A DNA stretch of 64,000 nt from Actinophytocola sp963826035 (lineage in GTDB: Bacteria; Actinomycetota; Actinomycetes; Mycobacteriales; Pseudonocardiaceae). The stretch spans positions 124,001-188,000 of the forward strand of contig CAWGVZ010000008.1 in assembly GCA_963826035.1 (NCBI GenBank), read 5' to 3'. The translations under genes were made by a program, and so were the position numbers. Numbering within the stretch: the stretch's first letter is position 1; every line of letters begins with the position of its first letter. The notes under the pieces are model-generated. The model did no database searches and was not told the origin of the DNA. It saw only the letters and a list, made by a program, of their open reading frames with translations. Below, piece after piece: positions 36,240-44,386 of this stretch.

Positions 36240-36838
36240 GATCCACTGTCCCCGTTGTACAGCGCGCGCAGCTGATTGAGGCAGCGTCCACGCGTCGGTC
36301 CGATACTCCCGTGCGGCATGTTCAGGGCCTCGGCGACCGCGCGATACTCCGCGCGACCAGCGAGAACGGTGAGACGGAGCAGTTCCTGGCAGCGTTGCGT
36401 GAGCTTGTGGAACGAGCTCCACAGCTGCCGGTCACGCTCGTCTCGGAGCACCGCGTGCTCCGGTGACGGATCAGTGGTCGGGGTCTTCTCGGCGACCTCG
36501 TTCGACAGCTCGACGTACGAGTGGCCGCGTTGCGCCACCCGGTTCGCCTCGCGCCTGGTGGTGGTGATCAACCACCCGGCCAGTGCCTTCGGCTCGGTGA
36601 GCCGGTCGAGGTTGCGCAGCAGCGCGAGCCAGACCGTCTGCACCACGTCCTCGGCGCTGGTGCGGTCGAGCCCGTTGCCGCGCGCGACATGCCACACCAG
36701 CGGGGCGAGATCGGCGATCAACACGTCGAACGCTTCGCGGTCGCCGTCCCGCGCGGCGATCATGCACGCCGCGTTTCGGTCCCTCCCGTGCAGTTCGGTC
36801 CACGGCTTTGCCACGCCCGTGGTCTGCAGTTCGGTCAC
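36236..36838 (-). CDS. ECF-type RNA polymerase sigma factor
   Basis: A 200-residue sigma-70 family protein: region 2 (DREAFDVLIADLAPLVWHVA...DVVQTVWLALLRN, about 33-80) and region 4 (LTQRCQELLRLTVLAGRAEYRAVAEALNMPHGSIGPTRGRCLNQLR, about 144-190). The GTG at 36838 is used; GGGGTG lies eight bases upstream. First gene of the sigma/CHAT operon. The upstream palindrome at 36889 overlaps a possible promoter, so its synthesis is probably repressed by a separate regulator or by its partner. Confidence 0.93.
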   Translation of the reverse strand: MTELQTTGVAKPWTELHGRDRNAACMIAARDGDREAFDVLIADLAPLVWHVARGNGLDRTSAEDVVQTVWLALLRNLDRLTEPKALAGWLITTTRREANRVAQRGHSYVELSNEVAEKTPTTDPSPEHAVLRDERDRQLWSSFHKLTQRCQELLRLTVLAGRAEYRAVAEALNMPHGSIGPTRGRCLNQLRALYNGDSGS

Positions 36839-36888
36839 CGCGTTTCACCCCGCTCCGAGGGTCGGTTTTTCAATGTCACCGTTCCTGA

Positions 36889-36930
36889 TGGCACCAGGTT
36901 CCATGGTGCCAAGCCCGTCTTTACAGTCAA
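36889..36930 (-). promoter_or_regulatory. Putative promoter and operator of the sigma/CHAT operon
   Basis: TGGCACCA-N7-TGGTGCCA (36889-36911) is a perfect inverted repeat 51-73 bp before the sigma factor GTG. On the minus strand TTGACT (36925-36930) is a good -35 box, and 17 bases further the weak -10 position (36902-36907) falls inside the palindrome. This is the layout of a repressor site over a promoter. The bound protein is unknown. Confidence 0.5.
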
Positions 36931-36971
36931 GAGCGTGGGTAACGAGCGCAGATACCGACCATTCGGGTGGT

Positions 36972-37310
36972 TCATGCGGAGCTCGAGATCAGTATCAGTA
37001 GGACTGCCAGGCCGATGACCGTGCCACCGAGCAGCGTGCCACACCCGCGGGCCACCACGCCGGACACAGTGCCCGCGCGAACGGCGAGAACGTTCGCCAG
37101 GATCGCGGCGACCAGCACGAACACGCAGAACACGGCGGTGCCGAGAAGTACGGAGCCGGTGCGGCCGTGCCGGTCCAGCAGCGCGGGCCCGAAGACCAGG
37201 GCGCCGAAGAACGACAGCGCGGCGGCCGCGACGGCGAAACCGGAGGCCAACAGGACCAGGGCGCGGGCGGTGCCGCGCCGGGAGACGGTCGTGCGGTCCT
37301 CTTCGGTCAC
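36972..37310 (-). CDS. Small membrane protein, unknown
   Basis: A 112-residue protein with three hydrophobic helices (about 17-45, 52-78, 85-110) linked by short Arg-containing loops. No family recognised. GTG start at 37310 with only a weak ribosome site. It lies between the PspC gene and the sigma/CHAT operon on the same strand. Confidence 0.7.
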   Translation of the reverse strand: MTEEDRTTVSRRGTARALVLLASGFAVAAAALSFFGALVFGPALLDRHGRTGSVLLGTAVFCVFVLVAAILANVLAVRAGTVSGVVARGCGTLLGGTVIGLAVLLILISSSA

Positions 37311-37329
37311 GCCGATGAGCGTAGGCCGA

Positions 37330-37542
37330 TCACGCCTCGGGCACGACCATCCAGGCGACCAGGTACAGGATGGCGCCGGCGCCGAAGCCGAGCAGGGTGG
37401 CGGCGACCAGCAGGATACGGATGATCGGCGTGTCCACGCCGACCATCTTGGCGATGCCGCCGCACACGCCGGCGACCATGCGATCGTCGCGGCTGCGCCG
37501 GAGCTTGGGGGTGGTGGTCTCGGTGTCGTACGTGTCGTTCAT
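37330..37542 (-). CDS. PspC-domain protein
   Basis: A 70-residue PspC protein: LRRSRDDRMVAGVCGGIAKMVGVD is the family hallmark, followed by two membrane segments ending AWMVVPEA. PspC proteins take part in envelope stress responses. ATG at 37542. The 267 bp upstream, to the coxD start at 37810, holds no gene that I can see and should contain the two divergent promoters. Confidence 0.9.
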   Translation of the reverse strand: MNDTYDTETTTPKLRRSRDDRMVAGVCGGIAKMVGVDTPIIRILLVAATLLGFGAGAILYLVAWMVVPEA

Positions 37543-37809
37543 AGGTCCAAGCTTGCCGCCGCGGCGGCCGGGTGCCATCAGGGAACGACCCTGGTCGGAC
37601 CCGGATTCGGGGTCCGGGATGGGCTGTACCTCTGGTGCCCCGTCCGGGTGGGTTGGTGCGGTTATCCGTGGATCCGGTTGTTCGCTGGCAAGGCGGCGGA
37701 AGGTCCTCGTACCGGGTTGTACTTGGGCCTTGCGCCAACGCAGTCAGCGGGCAACCGGGCCGCGGAGAATCGTGCCGAACCCGCCCGGACGGGGCACTAG
37801 GCTCGGGGT

Positions 37810-38688
37810 GTGGTGAACGTCGAGTCGCCCGAGTCGCTCGCCGGCGAGCTGGACCGGGTCGGGTATCTGGCGGACGAGGGCGTGTCGACCGCCGCCTTCC
37901 TGGCCATGCGGTTGGGCAGGCCACTGTTCTGTGAGGGCGAGCCGGGCACCGGCAAGACGTCTCTCGCCGTGGCGTTGTCCGAGGCGCTCGGCGTGCAGCT
38001 GATCAAGCTGCAGTGCCACGAGGGCATCGACTTCACCCAGGCGCTGTACGACTGGGACTTCCCCCGCCAGCTGCTGCACCTGCGTGCGCTCGAGGCCGGC
38101 TCCGGTGGCCAGCTCGACTCGGACGCCGCGGAGAAGTCGTTGTACAGCCGCCGGTTCCTACTGGCCAGGCCGCTGCTGCGAGCGCTGGAGGAGTCGCCGT
38201 GCGTGCTGCTGGTCGACGAGGTCGACCGCGCGGACGACGAGTTCGAGGCGTTCCTGCTGGAGGTGCTCGGCGAGAACGCCGTGACCATCCCCGAGTTCGG
38301 TGAGGTCCGGGCCGAGGTCCCGCCGCTGGTGATCCTCACGTCGAACCGCACCCGCGAGGTGCACGACGCGTTGAAGCGCCGCTGCCTGTACCACTGGCTG
38401 GAGCACCCGAACCTGGCCCGCGAGGTGGCGATCCTCCGCAGGCGCCTGCCCGGGCTGGCCGAGGGCCTGGCCGCCCAGGTGGCCGGCGCCGTCCGCCGGC
38501 TGCGCGAGCTGGAGCTGCTCAAGCCGCCGGGCGTGGCCGAGTCGATCGACTGGGCGCAGGCGCTGCAGGCGCTCGGCCGCACGGAGTTGGACGCCGCCGC
38601 CGCGGCCGCCACCCTGGGTGCCGTGCTGAAGTACCGCGAGGACGCCCAGCGCGTGGTGGCCGCCGGCCTGGACGCCCTGCTCGCCTGA
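37810..38688 (+). CDS. coxD: MoxR-type AAA ATPase, CoxD-like
   Basis: A 292-residue AAA ATPase: P-loop EGEPGTGKTSLA, Walker B CVLLVDEVDRADDEFEAFLLE, sensor 1 VILTSNRTREVHDALKRRC. It matches CoxD, the chaperone that helps mature the copper/molybdenum centre of CO dehydrogenase-family enzymes together with the VWA protein CoxE. Here coxE and coxF follow, but an M23 peptidase gene on the opposite strand is inserted between coxD and coxE. GTG start at 37810. Confidence 0.88.
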   Translation: MVNVESPESLAGELDRVGYLADEGVSTAAFLAMRLGRPLFCEGEPGTGKTSLAVALSEALGVQLIKLQCHEGIDFTQALYDWDFPRQLLHLRALEAGSGGQLDSDAAEKSLYSRRFLLARPLLRALEESPCVLLVDEVDRADDEFEAFLLEVLGENAVTIPEFGEVRAEVPPLVILTSNRTREVHDALKRRCLYHWLEHPNLAREVAILRRRLPGLAEGLAAQVAGAVRRLRELELLKPPGVAESIDWAQALQALGRTELDAAAAAATLGAVLKYREDAQRVVAAGLDALLA

Positions 38689-39108
38689 ATGCCGCTCGCC
38701 TGAAATTCGGTCGCGCCGGCCGGTGGCGCTGTCGCATAGTTGTCGTGGCGCGCCAACCAGAGGAGGACATCGTGAGTACCGAACGCAGGGGAGGCGAGCG
38801 GTAGTTCGGTTCCTCCTCAACGGATGGAGCCGCTCGCGATGGCCACGGTTCTGTCGCGGTGCCTAGGCCCCGCGGCGGCTACATCTGACTTCTCCCGCTC
38901 CTCGCGCCCGGACTGTTCCGCCTCCCCGGAATTTAAAAGTGTTGGTCACCTTGGCTTGGTGCCGTCCAGTTCGGGACGTACCCGGTGGCCGGGTCGCGTC
39001 CCGGTACTCCTTAGGTCCGGTTGGCGGCGACTCAGGTTGGCACCAGGGATGTCATGGGTTGGCTCCAGGGCGCCGGTCGCGCTTCCGGCCGGCGCCCCGA
39101 GGTTCTAC
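38689..39108. other. Non-coding gap between coxD and the M23 gene
   Basis: A 420-bp convergent gap without a credible gene. It holds GAGGAGGA (about 38760) that can pair with TCCTCCTC (about 38811) around a ten-codon ORF, a double hairpin (CGGGACG 38972-38978 with CGTCCCG 38997-39003, enclosing ACCCGG-TGG-CCGGGT), and the terminator at 39068-39097. A structured RNA is possible but cannot be named. Confidence 0.5.
39068..39097 (-). terminator. Terminator hairpin of the M23 peptidase gene
   Basis: GGGCGCCGG (39068-39076) and CCGGCGCCC (39089-39097) form a perfect 9-bp stem 12 bases beyond the stop codon of the minus-strand peptidase gene. Confidence 0.75.
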
Positions 39109-40245
39109 TCAGCACCAGCCGTTGACCGGGCCGCTCATGCCGGTCCACGTGAACGCGTCGCTGATCCACGAGCCGTCGGTCAACTTGTTCCACATGGCTG
39201 TCGTGTAGCCGAACCTGCCACTGTGGGAGGTTCCGTCCGCCGAGCAGGCAATGGAAACCGTGGCGCCGTCGGCCACCGAGCCCACCACCCCGTGTCCCGT
39301 TCCCGGGCCGGCGCGCCGGTTCAGCACCCCGCCACCGTTCGTGTCCACCACGCCCTCCGTGAACCCGAGCGGGCCGTAGTTGTACATGGACCCGCCGGTG
39401 TTCGCCCGCGTCGAGCCGTGCAGCGCGTAGCCCTGGTACTCGGCCGAACCGTTGTACACCTGCCACTTCCCGAGACTGTGCCCCGCGATCCCCACGTACG
39501 CGGCGTTCTGCCGCAGCGAGAAGTGGTTGTGCGGTCCGGTGGCCGAGCCGCCGCACGACACGTCGACCCCGATGTTGCCGAGGAACGCGCCCTCGGCGAC
39601 CGTCGCGCCGTTGTCCGTCCGGTTGTTGTGCAGGTGGTAGTAGTCGGTGGAGTAGCCGCGGTCGTGCGCCACCCGCACCCAGCCCCGCTGGCTCGAGCAC
39701 ATCACGTAGAACGTCCCGCCGCGCGCGGCCAGCACCCGCCCGTCGCCGCCGGCCAGATCGATCGACTGCCTGGCCGCGCCGTGCGGTCCGCCGGTCAGCC
39801 GCCAGGACTGGCCGATCGCGTACGGCAGCCGCATTCCCGTGCGGTTGTCGCCGCCCGCCATGGGTCCCGCCTCGGCCACGCCGTGCGACGCGAAGATCTT
39901 CTTCTCCGGTGCGGACACCACGTCCGCCGGCGCGGCTGCGGTCAGCGACGGGAACGCCGCTTCGCCCTCGAACGCGACCGTCCACTTGCGATCCTGTTGC
40001 ACCGCAACGAAGAGCCAGCCCTCGGGGTAGGAGTCGGTGAGCGCGATGGCCGCGCCGAAGGCCCACGCCGAGCCTTGGGAACGCATGACGTTGACCTCGG
40101 TCCGCGCCGCGGCCCGCGCCTTCTGAGTGATCTTCGCCCGCACCGCGTCATCGAGCGAACCCCCTTGGGCCGCCGCCGGTACGGCCGCTCCCAGCATGCC
40201 CAGCGCAAGCGCCGCCAACGCCACACCTAATCGTGAAGGTCTCAT
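39109..40245 (-). CDS. Secreted M23 (beta-lytic type) peptidase with SH3 domain
   Basis: A 378-residue exported protein: signal peptide (MRPSRLGVALAALALG... cut near AAAQ), an N-terminal helper region, a zinc peptidase domain (about 120-280) with ligands in GGPHGAARQSIDLAGG, HLHN and GPHNHF, and a C-terminal SH3-like wall-binding domain (about 300-378). Similar in plan to beta-lytic metalloendopeptidases that cut peptidoglycan or bacterial peptides. The ATG at 40245 is set by the signal peptide. It sits inside the cox accessory block on the opposite strand, so is probably an insertion there. Confidence 0.9.
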   Translation of the reverse strand: MRPSRLGVALAALALGMLGAAVPAAAQGGSLDDAVRAKITQKARAAARTEVNVMRSQGSAWAFGAAIALTDSYPEGWLFVAVQQDRKWTVAFEGEAAFPSLTAAAPADVVSAPEKKIFASHGVAEAGPMAGGDNRTGMRLPYAIGQSWRLTGGPHGAARQSIDLAGGDGRVLAARGGTFYVMCSSQRGWVRVAHDRGYSTDYYHLHNNRTDNGATVAEGAFLGNIGVDVSCGGSATGPHNHFSLRQNAAYVGIAGHSLGKWQVYNGSAEYQGYALHGSTRANTGGSMYNYGPLGFTEGVVDTNGGGVLNRRAGPGTGHGVVGSVADGATVSIACSADGTSHSGRFGYTTAMWNKLTDGSWISDAFTWTGMSGPVNGWC

Positions 40246-40333
40246 CGGGGAATCCCTTCGTTGGGGAATATCCAACAAGAGTGACAGGTCGGTGAGCGGA
40301 GATCGATGCTCCAGACGGGGGCACAATGACTAG

Positions 40334-41431
40334 ATGGACCCGTTGCCAGGCCTGGTCGGCTTCGCGGCCGCGCTGCGCGAAGCCGGGCTGCCGTGCGACG
40401 CCCAGCGGGTCCAGGCCTACCTGGGCGCCGCGCGCGAGGTCGATCTGGCCGACCCCGGCCAGCTCTACTGGGCCGGCCGGCTGACGCTGTGCGCCGAGCC
40501 GGACGACCTGCCGCGCTACGACGACGCCTTCGCCGCGTGGTTCACGGCGCTGGATCCCACGAAGCGCAAGAAGCAGCCGGTCACCCGGCCGAGGCAGACC
40601 ACCATGGCCGCGCTCACCGAGGTCCCCGGCAGCGGTCGCAACGGGGACACCGACGACCTGAAGGTCGCCGCGTCCGACACGGAGATCCTGCGCCAGCGCG
40701 ACATCGCGGCGCTCACCCCGGCCGAGCGCGAGCACCTGCGCGAGCTGATGGCCACACTGCACCTGTTGCCGCCCATGCGCCGGGCCATGCGGCTGCGGCC
40801 GAAGCGCCGCGGCCGGCTCGATCCGGCCAAGGTGCTCGCCACCATGCGCGCCACCGGCGGCGAACCGGTCCGGCTCGCCTACCGCGGCCGCCGCGACCGG
40901 CCCCGGCGCGTGGTGCTGCTGCTCGACGTCTCCGGCTCGATGACCCCGTACGCCGACGCGTTGCTGCGGTTCGCGCACGCGGTCACCCGGGCGGCGCCGG
41001 CCACCACCGAGGTGTTCACGGTAGGCACCCGGCTCACCAGGCTGTCCCGTCAGCTGCGGGCCCGCGACCCGCAGGAGGCGCTGACCGCCGCGTCCCGCGC
41101 GGTCCCCGACTTCGCCGGCGGCACCCGGCTGGGCGAGACGCTGCGGGTGTTCCTCGACCGGTGGGGGCAGCGCGGGCTCGCCCGGCGTGCGGTGGTCGTG
41201 CTGTTCTCCGATGGCTGGGAGCGCGGCGACGCGACGCTGTTGGGTGAGCAACTCGCCCGGTTGCGCCGGCTCGCGCACGCCGTTCTGTGGGTCAACCCCC
41301 ATGCGGGTCAGACTGGATATCAGCCCGTCCAGTCGGGGATCGCCGCCGCGTTACCTCACCTGGACCGACTACTGGCCGGACATAGTCTGGCCACGCTCGA
41401 AGAGCTACTTGTGGAGGTTCGCCGTGCGTGA
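40334..41431 (+). CDS. coxE: VWA-domain protein CoxE
   Basis: A 365-residue protein with a C-terminal von Willebrand A domain; the metal site DVSGSM (about 197-202) is intact, followed by GGTRLGETL and VLFSDGWERGD. CoxE works with the CoxD ATPase in maturing the active site of CO dehydrogenase-family enzymes. Its last eight bases overlap coxF, so the two are co-translated. Confidence 0.9.
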   Translation: MDPLPGLVGFAAALREAGLPCDAQRVQAYLGAAREVDLADPGQLYWAGRLTLCAEPDDLPRYDDAFAAWFTALDPTKRKKQPVTRPRQTTMAALTEVPGSGRNGDTDDLKVAASDTEILRQRDIAALTPAEREHLRELMATLHLLPPMRRAMRLRPKRRGRLDPAKVLATMRATGGEPVRLAYRGRRDRPRRVVLLLDVSGSMTPYADALLRFAHAVTRAAPATTEVFTVGTRLTRLSRQLRARDPQEALTAASRAVPDFAGGTRLGETLRVFLDRWGQRGLARRAVVVLFSDGWERGDATLLGEQLARLRRLAHAVLWVNPHAGQTGYQPVQSGIAAALPHLDRLLAGHSLATLEELLVEVRRA

Positions 41432-42542
41432 CGTGTTGGACGAGCTGATGCGCCGCTACTCGGCGGGGGAGCGCGTGGCGCTCGGCACGGTCGTGGCCAC
41501 CTTCTCCTCGGCCCCCCGCGCCCCCGGCGCCGCGATGCTGGTGGCGGCGGACGGCACGGTCACCGGCAGCGTGTCCGGCGGCTGCGTCGAGGGCGCGGTC
41601 TACGAACTGGGCCAGCAGGTGCTTTCGGATGGCGTCGGCGTGCTCCAGCGCTACGGCGTGAGCGACGACGACGCGTTCGCCGTCGGCCTGACCTGCGGCG
41701 GGATCATCGACATCTTCGTCGAGTCGATCGAGGCCACCGCGTTCCCGGAGTTCGCGGAGCTGGCCAAGTCGATCCAGGTGGAGGAGCCGGTGGCGCTCGC
41801 CACGGTGGTCGCGCACCCCGACGCGTCACGGGTGGGCAGGCACCTGGTGGTGTGGCCCGACCGCACGGTCGGCGGGCTCGGCTCAGCCAGGGTGGACGAC
41901 GCGGTGGCCGACGACGCGCGGGGCATGCTCGCCACCGGCCGCACCGGCACCCTGCACTACGGCGCCGAGGGTCAGCGCCGCGGCGAGGGCATGTCGGTGT
42001 TCGTCAGCTCGTTCGAACCGCCGCCCCGGCTGCTGGTGTTCGGCGCCATCGACTTCGCGACGGCCATGGCGCGGCTCGGTTCCTTCCTCGGCTACCGGGT
42101 GACCGTCTGCGACGCCCGGCCGATCTTCGCCACGAAGAGCCGTTTCCCGGACGCGGACGAGGTGATCGTCAACTGGCCGCACCGCTACCTGGCGGCCGAG
42201 GTGGAGGCCGGGCGGATCGACCAGCGCACGGTCATCGCCGTGCTCACCCACGACCCGAAGTTCGACGTGCCGGTGCTGGAGGTCGCGCTGCGCTGCGACG
42301 CGGGCTACGTCGGTGCCATGGGCTCGCGACGCACCCACGACGACCGGATGAACCGGCTGCGGGAGGCGGGCCTGAGCGAGGCGGAGCTGTCCCGGCTGGC
42401 GTCACCCATCGGCCTCGACCTGGGGGCGCGCACCCCGGAGGAGACTGCCGTGTCGATCGCCGCGGAGATCATCTCCCTGCGGTGGGGCGGCGAGGGAGCC
42501 CGCCTGACGGAGGCCAGCGGCCGCATCCACCGCGAGCCCTGA
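41424..42542 (+). CDS. coxF: XdhC/CoxF molybdenum hydroxylase maturation factor
   Basis: A 372-residue XdhC/CoxI-family protein: N-terminal XdhC domain (APGAAMLVAADGTVTGSVSGGCVEGAV, with the conserved Cys) and a C-terminal Rossmann domain (about 210-340; RLLVFGAIDF, GAMGSRRTHDDR). XdhC proteins bind molybdenum cofactor, sulfurate it and insert it into the hydroxylase. GTG start at 41424 has GTGGAGG upstream, within coxE. Confidence 0.9.
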   Translation: MRDVLDELMRRYSAGERVALGTVVATFSSAPRAPGAAMLVAADGTVTGSVSGGCVEGAVYELGQQVLSDGVGVLQRYGVSDDDAFAVGLTCGGIIDIFVESIEATAFPEFAELAKSIQVEEPVALATVVAHPDASRVGRHLVVWPDRTVGGLGSARVDDAVADDARGMLATGRTGTLHYGAEGQRRGEGMSVFVSSFEPPPRLLVFGAIDFATAMARLGSFLGYRVTVCDARPIFATKSRFPDADEVIVNWPHRYLAAEVEAGRIDQRTVIAVLTHDPKFDVPVLEVALRCDAGYVGAMGSRRTHDDRMNRLREAGLSEAELSRLASPIGLDLGARTPEETAVSIAAEIISLRWGGEGARLTEASGRIHREP

Positions 42543-42550
42543 GCATCGCG

Positions 42551-42572
42551 ATGTGATGCTAATATGTGATGC
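42551..42572 (+). promoter_or_regulatory. Direct-repeat operator of the toxin-antitoxin pair
   Basis: ATGTGATGC occurs at 42551-42559 and 42564-42572, 13 bases apart, the second copy touching the antitoxin ATG. TAATAT at 42560-42565 is a plausible -10 box eight bases before the ATG and there is no ribosome site, so the message is probably leaderless and the repeats are the antitoxin's autoregulatory site. Confidence 0.55.
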
Positions 42573-42890
42573 ATGAGCAAGCGCACAACTGTGACGTTGA
42601 CGGACCAGGACGAGCAGACTGTTCGGACGTTCGCGGATCCTGAGCGGCCAGAAGGGGCGTTACTCATCGAGGCTGCGCGCGACCTCGGCATCCCGCTCGG
42701 CCCGGGGGCGTCGGAGGCCACGGTGATACGGGCGTTGATCGCGGCGGGAGCGGCGGCCATGCGCGAGCAGGCGCTTGAGCGGGGATACCAGCAACTCGCC
42801 GAGATCTACGACGAGGTACACGACGCGGACGAGGCGGCGGCTCGCCGGCGGCGATATGCCGAGCGAGTTGATCGTGTGATGCCGGGATGA
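42573..42890 (+). CDS. MazE-like antitoxin
   Basis: A 105-residue protein with an N-terminal beta/helix DNA-binding-like part (SKRTTVTLTDQDEQTVRTF) and a long charged helical tail (RGYQQLAEIYDEVHDADEAAARRRRYAERVDRV), as expected for an antitoxin that wraps its toxin. The stop overlaps the MazF-family start (ATGA, 42887-42890). It was identified mainly by this coupling. Confidence 0.8.
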   Translation: MSKRTTVTLTDQDEQTVRTFADPERPEGALLIEAARDLGIPLGPGASEATVIRALIAAGAAAMREQALERGYQQLAEIYDEVHDADEAAARRRRYAERVDRVMPG

Positions 42891-43207
42891 GCGTTGTCCC
42901 CGCGCGCGGTCAGGTATACCGGGCCGACATCGGCTTTGGTCACAAGCCCTGGCTCATCGTGTCCAACAATCAGCGGAACCGGAACTTGTCCAGCGTGCTG
43001 GCCGCGCGGATCACCACGACCGACAAGCACGCGCAGCTGCCCACCTACGTGCCACTCCAGCCAGCTGATCCACTGGTCGGCTATGTGAACTCGGACGACC
43101 TTCAGCAACTTCACCGCGACGAGTTGGGTCAGCTGCTCGGCTGTCTGGCGCCGGCCACCTTGATGCGGGTGAACGAGGCGCTGCGGATCGTGCTCGCGCT
43201 GCCTTAG
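42887..43207 (+). CDS. MazF-family mRNA interferase toxin
   Basis: A 106-residue PemK/MazF-fold protein: RGQVYRADIGFGHKPWLIVSNNQRN is the N-terminal signature, and ARITTT and the NSDDLQQL stretch follow. MazF toxins cut RNA at short specific sequences; the target site cannot be predicted. Only one plausible operon partner, the antitoxin directly upstream. Confidence 0.9.
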   Translation: MSVVPARGQVYRADIGFGHKPWLIVSNNQRNRNLSSVLAARITTTDKHAQLPTYVPLQPADPLVGYVNSDDLQQLHRDELGQLLGCLAPATLMRVNEALRIVLALP

Positions 43208-43590
43208 CTCGCCGGTGCGTAGCCGGGTACGTCCTCGAGTCGGTGGTACACGGGCAGGCCTCGGGCGGTGGCGATGGCCACGTCCTGGTCGGCGCCCGTT
43301 GACTCGCCCGGCAGGCGGAGTACGGCGTCGCAATGGGCGAGCAGCCGTCCGGCCGTCGGGTACATGATCTGTTTCGCGATCGGCTCGTCGAGCCCCGTGC
43401 CGCCCGCGCCGCGCAGTACCGGCAGCGCTACCCACTCGCCGATCATCGGCACGTGTCCGGCCGCGAAGATCGGCCAGGCGGCCGCTTCGAGCCGGGCCAG
43501 GTTCCGGGCGAGCAGTTCCGGGTCGTCGCCCGTGCCGGAGCGGTACGGCCCGGCAATGAGAATGAGCAGTGGTTTGGTCACGCTCGTCAC
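43204..43590 (-). CDS. DUF4406-like protein
   Basis: A 128-residue protein with LLILIAGPYRSG at the N-terminus, then AAWPIFAAGHVPMIGEW and a conserved LAHCDAVLRLPGESTGADQDVAIATARGLPVY. This resembles DUF4406, a nucleoside 2-deoxyribosyltransferase-like Rossmann fold, so it may act on nucleotides or nucleotide sugars. GTG start at 43590; a second GTG at 43581 is possible. Convergent with the toxin gene (4-bp overlap) and divergent from the DeoR gene 40 bp away. Confidence 0.75.
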   Translation of the reverse strand: MTSVTKPLLILIAGPYRSGTGDDPELLARNLARLEAAAWPIFAAGHVPMIGEWVALPVLRGAGGTGLDEPIAKQIMYPTAGRLLAHCDAVLRLPGESTGADQDVAIATARGLPVYHRLEDVPGYAPAS

Positions 43591-43630
43591 GGTAACGTGC
43601 AACAATGTGAAGAAACAAGGAGAAACGTGC

Positions 43631-44386
43631 ATGCTGGCTGCCGAGAGACGTGATCTGCTGCTCGCCCGCCTGCGCGAGGACGGCAAGGTGGTGGCCAAGG
43701 ACGTCGCCGCCGAGTTGGGCCTTTCCGAGGACAGCGTGCGGCGCGACCTGCGCGATCTCGCGGCCGCCGGCCTCTGCCAGCGGGTGTACGGCGGCGCGCT
43801 GCCGGTCTCGCCGGCGATCGCCGACTACGCCACCCGCACCACCGTGAGCACCACCGGCAAGGCCGGCATCGCCGCCCGGGCGGTCACCCTCATCCGGCCG
43901 GGCGCCACCGTGATCCTCGACGGCGGCACGACGGCGCTGGCGGTCGCCATGGCACTCCCACCGGATCTGTCGGCCACGATCGTCACCCACAGCCCGACGG
44001 TCGCGGCGGCACTGGTCGAGCACCCCACGGTCGAGGTCTTCGTCATCGGCGGCCGGCTGTTCAAGCACTCGGCCGTCACCTCGGGCGCGGCCGCCGCCGA
44101 GGCGGCGGCACGCGTCCACGCCGACCTGTGCCTGCTCGGCGTCACGGGCGTGCACCCGGAGGCGGGGCTCACCACGGCCGACGCCGACGAGGCCGCCATG
44201 AAACGCGTGCTGGCCCGCCGCGCGGCCGACACCTACGTGCTGGCCAGCGCCGAGAAGATCGGGGCGGCCTCAGCGTTCGAGGTGCTCCCGCTCGGCGAGG
44301 TGGCCGGCGTGCTCACCGACGCGGGCGCCGACGATCCCGTGGTGCGGCGGCTGGTGGAGCAGGGCGTGCCGGTCATCCACGCCTAG
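43631..44386 (+). CDS. DeoR/GlpR-family transcriptional regulator
   Basis: A 251-residue regulator: N-terminal DeoR winged helix (RRDLLLARLREDGKVVAKDVAAELGLSEDSVRRDLRDL) and a C-terminal sugar-phosphate sensing domain with DGGTTALAVAMAL and GVTGVHPEAGLTTAD. AGGAG is nine bases before the ATG at 43631. AACGTGCA is repeated in the 40-bp divergent gap with the DUF4406 gene and may be its site, so it probably controls that gene. Confidence 0.9.
   Translation: MLAAERRDLLLARLREDGKVVAKDVAAELGLSEDSVRRDLRDLAAAGLCQRVYGGALPVSPAIADYATRTTVSTTGKAGIAARAVTLIRPGATVILDGGTTALAVAMALPPDLSATIVTHSPTVAAALVEHPTVEVFVIGGRLFKHSAVTSGAAAAEAAARVHADLCLLGVTGVHPEAGLTTADADEAAMKRVLARRAADTYVLASAEKIGAASAFEVLPLGEVAGVLTDAGADDPVVRRLVEQGVPVIHA

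Noticed and set aside
38772..38804. Ten-codon leader ORF with a strong ribosome site
   Set aside because: It lies in a convergent gap with no gene downstream on its strand that it could regulate; kept only as part of the structured gap.
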